This document shows, piece by piece, positions 35,250-43,646 of a stretch of DNA of 64,000 bases. The position numbers were made by a program, and so were the translations under genes. The notes under the pieces are model-generated. The model worked only from the letters and a program-made list of their open reading frames with translations, searched no databases and had not been told where the DNA came from. Source of the DNA: Thalassolituus sp006212115 (lineage in GTDB: Bacteria > Pseudomonadota > Gammaproteobacteria > Pseudomonadales > Oceanobacteraceae); NCBI RefSeq assembly GCF_040372045.1, contig NZ_BAABWH010000005.1; one strand, given 5' to 3'. Numbering within the stretch: the first letter of the stretch is position 1; each line of letters starts with the position of its first letter.

Positions 35250-36428
35250 TTACGCCTGCTGAGTAGTTACTTGGCCGTGTTCCATCAAACCTTTAATACC
35301 ACTATTGCGGTTCGCTTCTGCGGCCAGTACTTTCTCTTCGTCGCTGGCGTATTTCTCATCCCATTCCAACACTTTAGGTGTCATCAGGTGGTGCCACAGA
35401 GGTGGAATCAAGGCCACTACGATGGTCGCAAGGTATCCGTTTATCATGGTCGGTGCTTCTGGGTATGGGCGTAAATCCTGATAAGGCACTTCACCATGAG
35501 CGTGGTGATGAGAGTGACGAGTCAGATTAAACATGGTCCATGATGAGAAACGTTTGTTGGTGTTCCATGAGTGACGTGGCTGCACTGGCAGTTCTGGATT
35601 ACGCACCATGCCGTAGTGTTCCATGTAGTTAACGATTTCCAGCAACGCCTTTCCGAACAAGCCCGCCGCAATAAACAACAACATGGCTTCCACACCGCCC
35701 GCCATAAACGCCAGCGCTACGATAAATGCACTCATTACATAGCCACGCAGAACGGAATTCCGGACCGACAGAGTACTGTATCCCATGCGACGCAAACGCT
35801 CGGCCTCGAGCTTCAGAGCACTGATATTACCTGTGATAGTTGATGCCAGAACGTGGTAGTAAACATTACGTCCACGCGGTGCTGTTGCAGGATCTTTCGT
35901 CGTGCTGACATAACGGTGATGGCCATAAACGTGCTCTACTGCGAAGGCGACGTCGAAGCTGAACGCCAGCAACCAACGACCCACAAACATAGAGATCGGG
36001 TCCCAGGTGCGATGAGTCAGTTCGTGTGCGGTAATGGTACCCACCATACCAATCATCAACCCTGTGATAATTACAGCGCAAGTGTTTGATACCCAGCTTG
36101 CTTCGGCCTTTGCCGCCAGCACATCGTATCCGGTTAAGCCTGTCAGGAATTCTCCAAGACCAAACAGATCGCCGGGGCTTACTTGCCAGATAAACGAAAA
36201 CACGATGAGCGACAATAACGGTAACGCTAACCAGAGTTGCGCCGTCAGAATACCGGGATGCTGAAAGTCCGGTGTTGTAATGTCGTCACCAAGGGTCGCA
36301 TCCAGCAACAAATAGCCGCCGAAAATAACGATCAAACCGTAAATAATCCAGTCGCTTCCTAGGTACATGGCTGCGGCTGCGGCAAGGCCGATAACGTGAA
36401 ATAAAAAATACTTTAAGTAATGAAACAT
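35250..36428 (-). CDS. AlkB/XylM-family membrane hydroxylase
   Basis: A 392-residue integral-membrane di-iron hydroxylase. Six hydrophobic helices and the histidine clusters HELTH (135-139), HVYGHH (166-171), EHYG (270-273), HSW (286-288) and HSHHHAH (305-311) match the AlkB family. Central and C-terminal segments (NYMEHYGMVR, QPRHSWNTN, ALIPPLW) are AlkB-like, while the tail WDEKYASDEEKVLAAEANRNSG resembles XylM. It would insert one oxygen atom into an alkane terminus or an aromatic methyl group. Co-transcribed 26 bases after a XylA-type reductase, which would supply electrons in place of rubredoxin. Alkane versus alkylaromatic substrate cannot be decided here. Confidence 0.9.
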   Translation of the reverse strand: MFHYLKYFLFHVIGLAAAAAMYLGSDWIIYGLIVIFGGYLLLDATLGDDITTPDFQHPGILTAQLWLALPLLSLIVFSFIWQVSPGDLFGLGEFLTGLTGYDVLAAKAEASWVSNTCAVIITGLMIGMVGTITAHELTHRTWDPISMFVGRWLLAFSFDVAFAVEHVYGHHRYVSTTKDPATAPRGRNVYYHVLASTITGNISALKLEAERLRRMGYSTLSVRNSVLRGYVMSAFIVALAFMAGGVEAMLLFIAAGLFGKALLEIVNYMEHYGMVRNPELPVQPRHSWNTNKRFSSWTMFNLTRHSHHHAHGEVPYQDLRPYPEAPTMINGYLATIVVALIPPLWHHLMTPKVLEWDEKYASDEEKVLAAEANRNSGIKGLMEHGQVTTQQA

Positions 36429-36454
36429 AGGTTTCTCCCTATCGTTTTATTGAT

Positions 36455-37501
36455 TCATGCCGCGTCATGTACGCGATTGATAAAGCGGTCACAGAAAATA
36501 CCGTCACGGCTCAGGTTGTGTTGTTGTAAGCAGGCTTCCGCTGCATCAAGCATCGGTGGCGGCCCGCACATATACGTTTGAGTTGCATTGGCAGCCAGCT
36601 CAGGCAGGACATCAGTAACTAAACCTCTTAGCCCTTCCCAGTCGCTGTTTTCGGGTTCTTCAGAGAGCACAGGAACGAAACGGAATGCGCCGGACCAGTT
36701 ACGTGCAATGCGAGCAATATCATCCTGCGAAGAGAGATCGGCCTGCGTTCGTGCGCCGTAGATAAATACTGCGTCACGATCAATTTTATTGTTCATGGCG
36801 TCTTCAAGAATGGCGAGAACGGGAGCAAGACCGCTCCCTCCTGCGAGCATCAGCATTTCTCCACCGCGTTTCTGGTTACTGTCCTGCCGTAAGTAGAAGT
36901 CACCGTACGGACCGTCGATCGACACGGAATCGCCGACCTTGGCTGTTTTGTTAGCCCAGCCCGACATTTCGCCGCCGGGTACTTCGCGAATAAAAAAGTC
37001 GATCTGATTCCCTTTTTCTGGAGTCGCAAACGAATAGCTGCGTGGACCCGATGTCACAGCAGGCGTTGAGACGAGAGCGTACTGACCTGGCTGATAACTC
37101 AGGGATTCGGGTAGATCAACGGATATGCGAACCATGTCATGAGTCAGGCGCTCGACGGCCCGTATCTCGCCATCCAGCGACTTAACAGCCGAGCTCCCGT
37201 CAGACAAACCGTCAACGTGAATTGTGACGTCACTTTTAAGTTGTGACTGGCAACCCAGCACGTAGCGGTTCTTCAGGTCGTCTTCACTCAGAATAAACGC
37301 CGCAGAGGTCAGCTCTTTTATCTGCCCCGTCTTTAACTGGCATTTGCAGGTAGCGCAGCCACCGACCTTGCAGCTGTAGGGAAAGCGTACGCCCTGTCGT
37401 AATGCTGCACTGAGGATGGTTTCTTTCGGGTTAACGGTGAACTCGCCGACCCCTTCGATGGAGAGCGTGTGAGGCTTTGCGGCTTTGAATAGACCAAACA
37501 T
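36455..37501 (-). CDS. XylA-type ferredoxin/FAD reductase of the membrane hydroxylase
   Basis: A 348-residue electron-transfer protein: plant-type 2Fe-2S domain first (C44, C49, C52, C84 in SCKVGGCATCKC and LGCQSQL), then FAD domain (RSYSFATP, GGEMSGW) and NAD domain (GGSGLAPVLAILEDA, CGPPPMLDAAE). Order and tail (IFCDRFINR) match XylA of xylene monooxygenase. I use the ATG at 37501; a TTG twelve codons upstream is possible. It passes electrons from NADH to the AlkB/XylM-type protein encoded 26 bases downstream. First gene of the pair. Confidence 0.92.
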   Translation of the reverse strand: MFGLFKAAKPHTLSIEGVGEFTVNPKETILSAALRQGVRFPYSCKVGGCATCKCQLKTGQIKELTSAAFILSEDDLKNRYVLGCQSQLKSDVTIHVDGLSDGSSAVKSLDGEIRAVERLTHDMVRISVDLPESLSYQPGQYALVSTPAVTSGPRSYSFATPEKGNQIDFFIREVPGGEMSGWANKTAKVGDSVSIDGPYGDFYLRQDSNQKRGGEMLMLAGGSGLAPVLAILEDAMNNKIDRDAVFIYGARTQADLSSQDDIARIARNWSGAFRFVPVLSEEPENSDWEGLRGLVTDVLPELAANATQTYMCGPPPMLDAAEACLQQHNLSRDGIFCDRFINRVHDAA

Positions 37502-37573
37502 GTTCTGAGTCCGTCCTCTTGTGTAATTGTCGGACAATCCTACGATGAAGATAAAATCTCAGAAGGTGCGGGC

Positions 37574-37673
37574 CTGCCACCCGATTGGCAGCAGGTTCGA
37601 ATAAAGCCCTATAAAATGAAAGGATTTAAGTAACAAAAGAAACAACCAGCTTGAGCGACATCAAGTCGCAAGC
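37574..37673. promoter_or_regulatory. Upstream region of the hydroxylase operon with two dyads
   Basis: Two inverted repeats lie between the reductase gene and the flavin reductase gene: CTGCCA-N6-TGGCAG (37574-37591), 73 bases before the reductase ATG, and a longer hairpin at 37649-37673 with GCTT/AAGC and GCGAC/GTCGC arms. Either may be an operator. Minus-strand AT-rich sequence between them (37600-37640) is the likely promoter. No sigma-54 motif fits. Confidence 0.45.
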
Positions 37674-37789
37674 CAGTGGCTACAAGGGTTGGCGCGGTTT
37701 AAGAGCAGAGAATCTAAAAAAGGTGCGTCCCCGCCACTGCGCGGAGACACACCAAAGGGGTGTTTACTGGTTTCTTGATTCAGATCAAA

Positions 37790-38371
37790 TCAAGACATGC
37801 CATTCGGAAAATCAGACAGCCCGGATGTCAGTGCTGCACGTTGAGGAGCAAGTGCCTCAGTGTAAATTTTGAGTTGATCAACGGCATACTTAGCCCTCTT
37901 ATCAAGGTACTCATCAGATTCCCTACCTTTGCCCTGCCACAGTTGCGATGCATCACGCAGAATCAGATGTTCTGGCAACCACAACAGTCTCGAATTCTTG
38001 TAACTACTGCCACGCAGTTCAGCAACCACAAAAGCGCCACCAACAGATGCAGATACAGCCACCAGCAACGCGGGTTTGTGCGCGAAATGAGGATGGTTAC
38101 ACCACAAAAATAAGTTCTTTAAACCGGCTGGGGCCATGCCATGCCATTCGGGCACCACAAAAACCAGCCCATCAGCCTTTTCCAGAGTTTCCTGTACCGA
38201 CGTTACTGCGGCAGTAGGGGCTCGCTCACCGTTCCATACAGGCAGGTCGGCACTGAACAGATCGATAACATCAGCAGTACCGCCGAAGTAACGCTGATTG
38301 AGCTCTTCTGACAAACGAAGACTCTCTGATCCTGAACGATGACTGGCGCTGACAATCACATACTGAGACAT
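37790..38371 (-). CDS. NADPH-dependent FMN reductase family protein
   Basis: A 193-residue flavodoxin-like protein with VSASHRSGSESLRLSEEL as the phosphate loop and VVPEWHGMAPAGLKNLFLWC as the family flavin-contact segment. Distinct from the second such protein at 9956-10513 (low similarity outside motifs). On the same strand as and 288 bases upstream of the hydroxylase reductase gene, so possibly transcribed separately. Quinone, azo or flavin reduction are family options. Confidence 0.87.
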   Translation of the reverse strand: MSQYVIVSASHRSGSESLRLSEELNQRYFGGTADVIDLFSADLPVWNGERAPTAAVTSVQETLEKADGLVFVVPEWHGMAPAGLKNLFLWCNHPHFAHKPALLVAVSASVGGAFVVAELRGSSYKNSRLLWLPEHLILRDASQLWQGKGRESDEYLDKRAKYAVDQLKIYTEALAPQRAALTSGLSDFPNGMS

Positions 38372-38413
38372 GGTGACTCCTCAAACATTGAACTCGTTAC
38401 GGGAAAGAATAAA

Positions 38414-39022
38414 TTACGCCGCGTACGAAGGACGCGCCTTCATCGCTGCATACCAACGCTGGACGGATGGGTATTCGTCTCCGACTCGTACTTTCACAAT
38501 GCGAGCAAAGTCGACTGCGCAAACGGCCGTAATATCAGCGATGGTAAAATCGCTGCCCGCGATCCATTCGTTATTCTTCAGTTGCGCTTCAAGCACAGGC
38601 AGTGCTTTCAGGAAATTCTTCGCACTCTCTTTACCGAAATCCTCGACCGGTGTCATACGGTCCTTAAAGAAACCGGTGATGTGCTGGAAAGCCAATAAAG
38701 CCGGATACAGCAGCATCGACTCCATGCGCTTTTCCCACATATCGATCAGGGCACGTTCTTTTGGAGTCTGACCATACAACGTCGAGTCGGTGTGAGTCTC
38801 ATCGAGATAGCGGCAGATCGCTGAGGTCTCAGAAAGGCATAAACCGTCATCCAGTTCTAAAACCGGGACTTTTGCGAAGGGGTTTTTGGCACTGAAATCT
38901 TCTTTGAGATTGTCTCCTGCACCCAGATCCAGTTCTTCACGATCGTACTCAATGCCTTTCTCGGCCAGTACCATGCGAACACGTCGCGGGTTGGGAGCAT
39001 GCGGGTTGTCGTAGAGTTTCAT
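38414..39022 (-). CDS. Glutathione S-transferase family protein
   Basis: A 202-residue GST. Start at 39022 (MKLYDNPHAPNPRRVRM), the natural beginning of the thioredoxin-like domain; a longer frame to 39133 has no homology. N-terminal domain has NPFAKVPVLELDDGLCLSETSAICRYLDE (cis-Pro and Glu-Ser glutathione site); the helical C-terminal domain has GSDFTIADITAVCAVDFA, the N-capping box. Catalytic residue by position would be near the PNPRR loop rather than a classical Tyr. May detoxify products of the adjacent hydroxylase, but that is context inference. Confidence 0.92.
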   Translation of the reverse strand: MKLYDNPHAPNPRRVRMVLAEKGIEYDREELDLGAGDNLKEDFSAKNPFAKVPVLELDDGLCLSETSAICRYLDETHTDSTLYGQTPKERALIDMWEKRMESMLLYPALLAFQHITGFFKDRMTPVEDFGKESAKNFLKALPVLEAQLKNNEWIAGSDFTIADITAVCAVDFARIVKVRVGDEYPSVQRWYAAMKARPSYAA

Positions 39023-39143
39023 CTTTTCGGCGCCTGTTCTGTCTGTGATGACGGTAGTGTCTGTGCTGACGATTCTGTGCTGACGATAGTGTCGGTGGTT
39101 CAGAAAGCTAAACACAGGCTTCAGATGGGTCAAGATGAAAAAC

Positions 39144-40052
39144 TTATTGTTGCCCAGAAATGGCTAATGCAGTGGCCACCGCAGCAGTCCTGTTCTCAAC
39201 ACCCAATTTGCGAAAAACCGGTTCCAGATGTTTATTGACCGTTCTTGGGCTCATTTCAAGAATCTGGGCAATCTCCTGATTGGTCTTGCCACGGCTCAGC
39301 CAAAACAGTACCTGCGCTTCTCGTTCGGTCAACTCAAACGCCGCCTGCAGAGCATGCCGGGCACTCGCTTCTTCGTTGATGACAAGACGCATCAGATACT
39401 CACCAGGTAGAGGCCGCCCGAGATAACGCACACTGATTTCGGATTCCATACCGCTAAGGCGTTTGCTGGCGTTGCGTTCGGGTTGGCGCAATAACCAGTC
39501 CGGTAAATCGGACTTCAGAGCCGCCTGACAATCCGCCAAGTGGCAGTCGTTGTGTTGCAATAACTCTTCTGCACACTGGGTAATCCAGATTATCTCGCCG
39601 TTGACGTCACAGGCGAAAGCCGGTTGGCCCATTTCCTCGAGGGCACGTCGTGCACTCTTCGTACGCTTGGCTGTTGATAAATGAACCTGAACGCGCGCCA
39701 GCATTTCATCCAGATTGACGGGCTTGGTGAGGTAATCCACTCCTCCCGATTCAAGGCCTTTAAGCACATCACTACTGTCGGTTAAGCCCGTCAGAAATAT
39801 CACTGGCACTTCGTTGGTGGACGAATCGGCCTTAAGCGCTCGACAGGCTTCAAAGCCATCCATACGCGGCATCATGGCATCCAGTAAAATCAGGTCAGGC
39901 GTCATCATTTTCGCAATGTTAACCGCCTGCTCACCATCCATAGCGACCAGAATGGTGTAACCCGCCGCGGCCAACGCCTCGTTCATAAAAGCGAGAGACT
40001 CAGGAGTGTCATCGGCAATCAGAATCGTACCTGCTGAATTTTCAGGGATCAT
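39144..40052 (-). CDS. Response regulator, REC plus LuxR-type HTH
   Basis: A 302-residue DNA-binding response regulator. Receiver domain 1-125 with acidic pocket DD at 14-15, phospho-Asp58 (LILLDAMMPRMDGFE), Thr in FLTGL and Lys110 (DYLTKPVN). A PAS-like middle (~140-230; PAFACDVNGEIIWITQCAEELL) leads to a C-terminal LuxR HTH (~238-295; LTEREAQVLFWLSRGKTNQEIAQIL, PRTVNKHLEPVFRKLGV). Its ATG overlaps the kinase stop (ATGA), so it is the cognate regulator of the permease-kinase fusion. The divergent amide/urea operon is the probable target. Confidence 0.93.
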   Translation of the reverse strand: MIPENSAGTILIADDTPESLAFMNEALAAAGYTILVAMDGEQAVNIAKMMTPDLILLDAMMPRMDGFEACRALKADSSTNEVPVIFLTGLTDSSDVLKGLESGGVDYLTKPVNLDEMLARVQVHLSTAKRTKSARRALEEMGQPAFACDVNGEIIWITQCAEELLQHNDCHLADCQAALKSDLPDWLLRQPERNASKRLSGMESEISVRYLGRPLPGEYLMRLVINEEASARHALQAAFELTEREAQVLFWLSRGKTNQEIAQILEMSPRTVNKHLEPVFRKLGVENRTAAVATALAISGQQ

Positions 40053-43000
40053 GACAGTGCTCCCTGATCGGTTTGATGGTCGTTAAGGTATCGCATACAT
40101 ATCTGTTGAATTTCGTTAAAGTGAAATGCACGAGTGCACCGGCGTAAAGCAGCAGTCAGGTCCGGTGCTACATTCTCTTTTTCGAGGTTATCCAATAGCT
40201 TTTCGATACCAGCGACATATCCTAGCTGAGCAAAAGACTGAATTTCCCGTAAGGTGGCGTCCGCGATTTTCTCATCGTTCTCTGCCTCGGGGGAAGCGTC
40301 GACTTCACCTTGAAATAGCCAGCTCAGATCAAGTAAGTGACCAATCTGGTCGAGCAATACCTGATCTTTCATGGGTTTAATAATATAGGCATCGTTGAGT
40401 CGCTCATCCGGGTCGGTGGTGGCGCCGTTACCCGCCGCTGAGGCTCGATCTTCCGCATCCGCTGACACCATGATCACAGGGAGAGCCAGCCCCTGATTTC
40501 TTAAATCCCGTAGTAAAGTCCAACCGTTGCGCCCCGGCATTGAGATATCAAGCAACAGCAGATCAACACGCGCTTCACTAAGAATCGCCTCACAGGCATC
40601 TGCATCTGAGGCCTCTAATACGGTAAAGCCCAGAGGACTGAGTGTTTCGCTGATCAGGCCGCGGTGCGATGGATCATCATCGACGGTCAGGATAGTTTTA
40701 GTCTCACCGGAATAGCCTGAAATAGTTCTTAGCGTTTGCTCTTCCACAGGCGTCGTTGTCACACTCGATAACATCATAGTCAGTCGGAATGTACTGCCGT
40801 GGCCGGGCTGGCTATCGAGCGTAATTTCACCACCCATAATGTCTGCCAGTAGCTGACTGATGGTAAGTCCTAACCCTGTGCCCGGCTGCTGAGGTAAACC
40901 CGGTTTTCGGATTCGTTCAAACGGTTGGAAGATGGTGCGGGTTTCCGCTTTCTCTATGCCCGGACCCGTATCGGAGACGATGAACTCGGCCACCTGACTG
41001 CGATATTTCACCGTCCAGGTTACACCACCTTGCTGCGTATATTTAACGGCATTGGATAACAGATTAATTAAAATCTGGCGTAGGTGCTTCTCATCCGTAC
41101 GCACCCGCTCTGGCAGATAACGTGGCGCCTTATAGGTAAAGGTAATGCCCTTCGCGACCGCTTGCAGTCGGAACATTTCGGCGAGGTCACCAAGTAAGCG
41201 TTTGAGATTGACCTCGTCACGCCGGATCTCAAGTCGCCCGGCTTCGATACGGGATAAATCCAATAGTCCTTCAATTAAATCCGCAAGGTGTTCACCACTG
41301 CGACGTATGAGGCTGACGTGACGAGACTGCTTTTCATCCAGCCCGTTACCTTTTTCCAGCAACTGGGCGTACCCCAGAACAGAATTCAGAGGGCTTCGGA
41401 GTTCATGACTGATCCCACCCAAATAACGACTTTTGGCCTGGTTAGCGGCCTCGGCCAGCTCCTTCGCTTGTTGTAACGCTTTATCTGTTACCTCATGCGC
41501 CGCAATTTCCTGACTCAATAATTCGGTCTGCCTTGTCGCCTCAGCAAGCGCCAACTCGCGGCTTTCATTTGCCAGTACGAATAACCAGATTAAAACACCG
41601 ACGATGATCATCAGGAGCACATAAACCTGTAACAAGCTGCTGCTCAATAGTGCCTGAATGCCATTTTCTTCCGGCGCCTGCAGTTGCACCAGCCAGAATA
41701 ACAGCCCGACTATGCTGCCGATAATGGTGAGCAAACCGGTAAATTGCAGTACGCGGGGATTAAGCTGCTCAGAGATGGAGCTGGGTAATAACGAAGAGAT
41801 GAGTAACGTCATCTGATCACTGAAGCGTGACTGGGTTTTACATTGGTCGTGACAACGGGACTCCAGCGTACAGCATAAAGAGCAAATATGACCTTTGTAG
41901 GCCGGGCATACGGCAATATCTTCGACATCAAAATGATTGTCACAGACAGTGCATTTCGCCCGTTCCATCGTTTCAGCAAGCGGAATAACATCGCGGGCGA
42001 GATAGTATTTACTCCGGGTCAAAACCGCGATCACAGGCACAAGGAAAAAGGCAGTCAACAATGAGATAAACGACGACAACGCCTGTGCTGACTCCCCCCA
42101 ACTGCCTGTATAGGCGAGGATTCCGCATAACGACGCAATGACCATTGCACCGAATCCGACCGGATTAATGTCGTATAAATACGCGCGTTTGAATTCAATA
42201 TGCTTCGGACTCAGACCGAGCGGTTTATTGACTACCAGATCTGCAACCAGCGCACCGACCCAGGCGACCGCAACATTCGAATAAATGCCGAGAATATGCT
42301 CGAGTGACTCATACACCCCAAGAGCCATTACTAGAATAGCAATCATCACATTGAAGAATAACCAGACTACACGACCGGGGTGACTGTGAGTCAGACGGGA
42401 GAAAAAGTTTGACCAGGCAATGGAGCCGGCGTAGGCATTCGTCACATTAATTTTGACCTGACAGAGAATCACAAAAATACCGGTCAGGGCCATCACGGCC
42501 AAAGGAGAATCCGTGAGGTAGCTGAACGCCACAGCGTACATGTGCGTGGGATCACCGGCCTCGTCAAAGCCCAGTCCGTGGTTCAGTGCCAGTACAACCA
42601 GAAACGACCCCGCCAGAATTTTTAATGCCCCCATAACAATCCATCCGGGGCCACCAATCATCAAAGCGGTCCACCAGCGCAGCCTCTCCCCCTCTTTTGG
42701 CTCTGGCAGAAACCGGAGGAAGTCGACTTGTTCGCCGATTTGGGCGATCAATGAAAAAATAACAGCGGATGCCGCACCAAAATAGATCAGGCTGACTCCC
42801 TCGCCCTGATTAGGTGCAACCGGTGACTCAAAGTGCGCCCAGTTACTGATGGACTGAGTCTCTTGCCAGAGAATAAAAACAAACGGTAGCAGCTGCAGCA
42901 GAATCCAGAGGGGCTGAGTCCATAGTTGAAAACGTGAAATCAGCGTGATGCCGTGCGTTACCAACGGAATCACGATTAAGGCACTGACGAGATACCCCAG

Positions 43001-43447
43001 CCATAAAGGCACAGAAAACAGGATATCCATGGCGGATGCCATGATGGCGGCCTCCAAGGCCATAAATATAAAGGTGAAAGACGCATAAATCAGCGACGTG
43101 ACTGTCGACCCGATATAACCAAAGCCTGCTCCACGACTCAGCAAATCAATGTCGACACCGTAACGTGCAGCGTAATAACTGATGGGTATAGCAGTCAGAA
43201 AAATAATGGCGGAGACCACCATAGTCGCCAGTACCGTCGCCTGCACGCCGTAAATCAGGGTGATCGCGGCACCAATGGCTTCAAGGGCCAAAAAAGAAAT
43301 GGCACCAAGCGCGGTATTCGATACCCGCGCAGCAGACCAGCGTCGTGCTCGCTTTCCGGTAAAGCGCAGCGCAAAGTCTTCCAGTGTTTGGTTGGCCACC
43401 CAGCGATTGTAATTACGGCGGTTGGTAAGCAGCTGAGGGTCGGCCAT
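40049..43447 (-). CDS. NCS1-permease/histidine kinase/receiver fusion sensor
   Basis: A 1132-residue hybrid sensor. Residues ~1-480 form a 12-helix NCS1-type (nucleobase-cation-symport) permease (LEDFALRFT start, IGEQVDFLRFLPE, VKINVTNAYAGSIAWSNFFS). Then a cysteine cluster C499, C502, C514, C522, C525, C526, C532, C536; two more membrane segments (~567-590, 605-627); a coiled coil; DHp with His681 (GGISHELRSPLNSVLGYAQLL); HATPase with N795/N799 region, DTGPG, GTGLGLTIS; a receiver with D923-925, phospho-Asp967 and Lys1024; and a helical tail with no conserved HPt His. The permease part probably senses, and perhaps carries, a small nitrogen compound. It overlaps the LuxR-type regulator gene by four bases and is divergent from the amide/urea operon. 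Confidence 0.93.
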   Translation of the reverse strand: MADPQLLTNRRNYNRWVANQTLEDFALRFTGKRARRWSAARVSNTALGAISFLALEAIGAAITLIYGVQATVLATMVVSAIIFLTAIPISYYAARYGVDIDLLSRGAGFGYIGSTVTSLIYASFTFIFMALEAAIMASAMDILFSVPLWLGYLVSALIVIPLVTHGITLISRFQLWTQPLWILLQLLPFVFILWQETQSISNWAHFESPVAPNQGEGVSLIYFGAASAVIFSLIAQIGEQVDFLRFLPEPKEGERLRWWTALMIGGPGWIVMGALKILAGSFLVVLALNHGLGFDEAGDPTHMYAVAFSYLTDSPLAVMALTGIFVILCQVKINVTNAYAGSIAWSNFFSRLTHSHPGRVVWLFFNVMIAILVMALGVYESLEHILGIYSNVAVAWVGALVADLVVNKPLGLSPKHIEFKRAYLYDINPVGFGAMVIASLCGILAYTGSWGESAQALSSFISLLTAFFLVPVIAVLTRSKYYLARDVIPLAETMERAKCTVCDNHFDVEDIAVCPAYKGHICSLCCTLESRCHDQCKTQSRFSDQMTLLISSLLPSSISEQLNPRVLQFTGLLTIIGSIVGLLFWLVQLQAPEENGIQALLSSSLLQVYVLLMIIVGVLIWLFVLANESRELALAEATRQTELLSQEIAAHEVTDKALQQAKELAEAANQAKSRYLGGISHELRSPLNSVLGYAQLLEKGNGLDEKQSRHVSLIRRSGEHLADLIEGLLDLSRIEAGRLEIRRDEVNLKRLLGDLAEMFRLQAVAKGITFTYKAPRYLPERVRTDEKHLRQILINLLSNAVKYTQQGGVTWTVKYRSQVAEFIVSDTGPGIEKAETRTIFQPFERIRKPGLPQQPGTGLGLTISQLLADIMGGEITLDSQPGHGSTFRLTMMLSSVTTTPVEEQTLRTISGYSGETKTILTVDDDPSHRGLISETLSPLGFTVLEASDADACEAILSEARVDLLLLDISMPGRNGWTLLRDLRNQGLALPVIMVSADAEDRASAAGNGATTDPDERLNDAYIIKPMKDQVLLDQIGHLLDLSWLFQGEVDASPEAENDEKIADATLREIQSFAQLGYVAGIEKLLDNLEKENVAPDLTAALRRCTRAFHFNEIQQICMRYLNDHQTDQGALS

Positions 43448-43646
43448 GTTGTCTCCAGGAGGTCGCTTCTTATATCCGTTGCGTCGTCATCGCGTCCTGG
43501 CATCAGAGACTAATCACATCCCGTGCCAACTTATATGCGTCAAATGACGTAGGTCTCTGGAGCGTTCAACGAATGTTGTCGTTTCGCCGTCGCAGGCATC
43601 CTGAAAAGGTCACAGCAACCACAAACTACCTAAGTGAGGCATGACC
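43448..43646. promoter_or_regulatory. Divergent control region between sensor kinase and amide/urea operon
   Basis: Contains CGTCA-AA-TGACG (43538-43549), a short palindrome, nested inside a wider pair CAGAGAC (43504-43510) and GTCTCTG (43553-43559). These are candidate sites for the LuxR-type regulator. A TGGCACG on the minus strand near 43522-43530 resembles the -24 part of sigma-54 promoters but lacks the -12 GC, so I do not call one. GGAGG precedes the kinase gene; TGAGG precedes urtA. Confidence 0.5.

Noticed and set aside
43522..43533. Sigma-54 promoter for the sensor kinase
   Set aside because: TGGCACG is present on the minus strand but the -12 GC is missing at the required distance.
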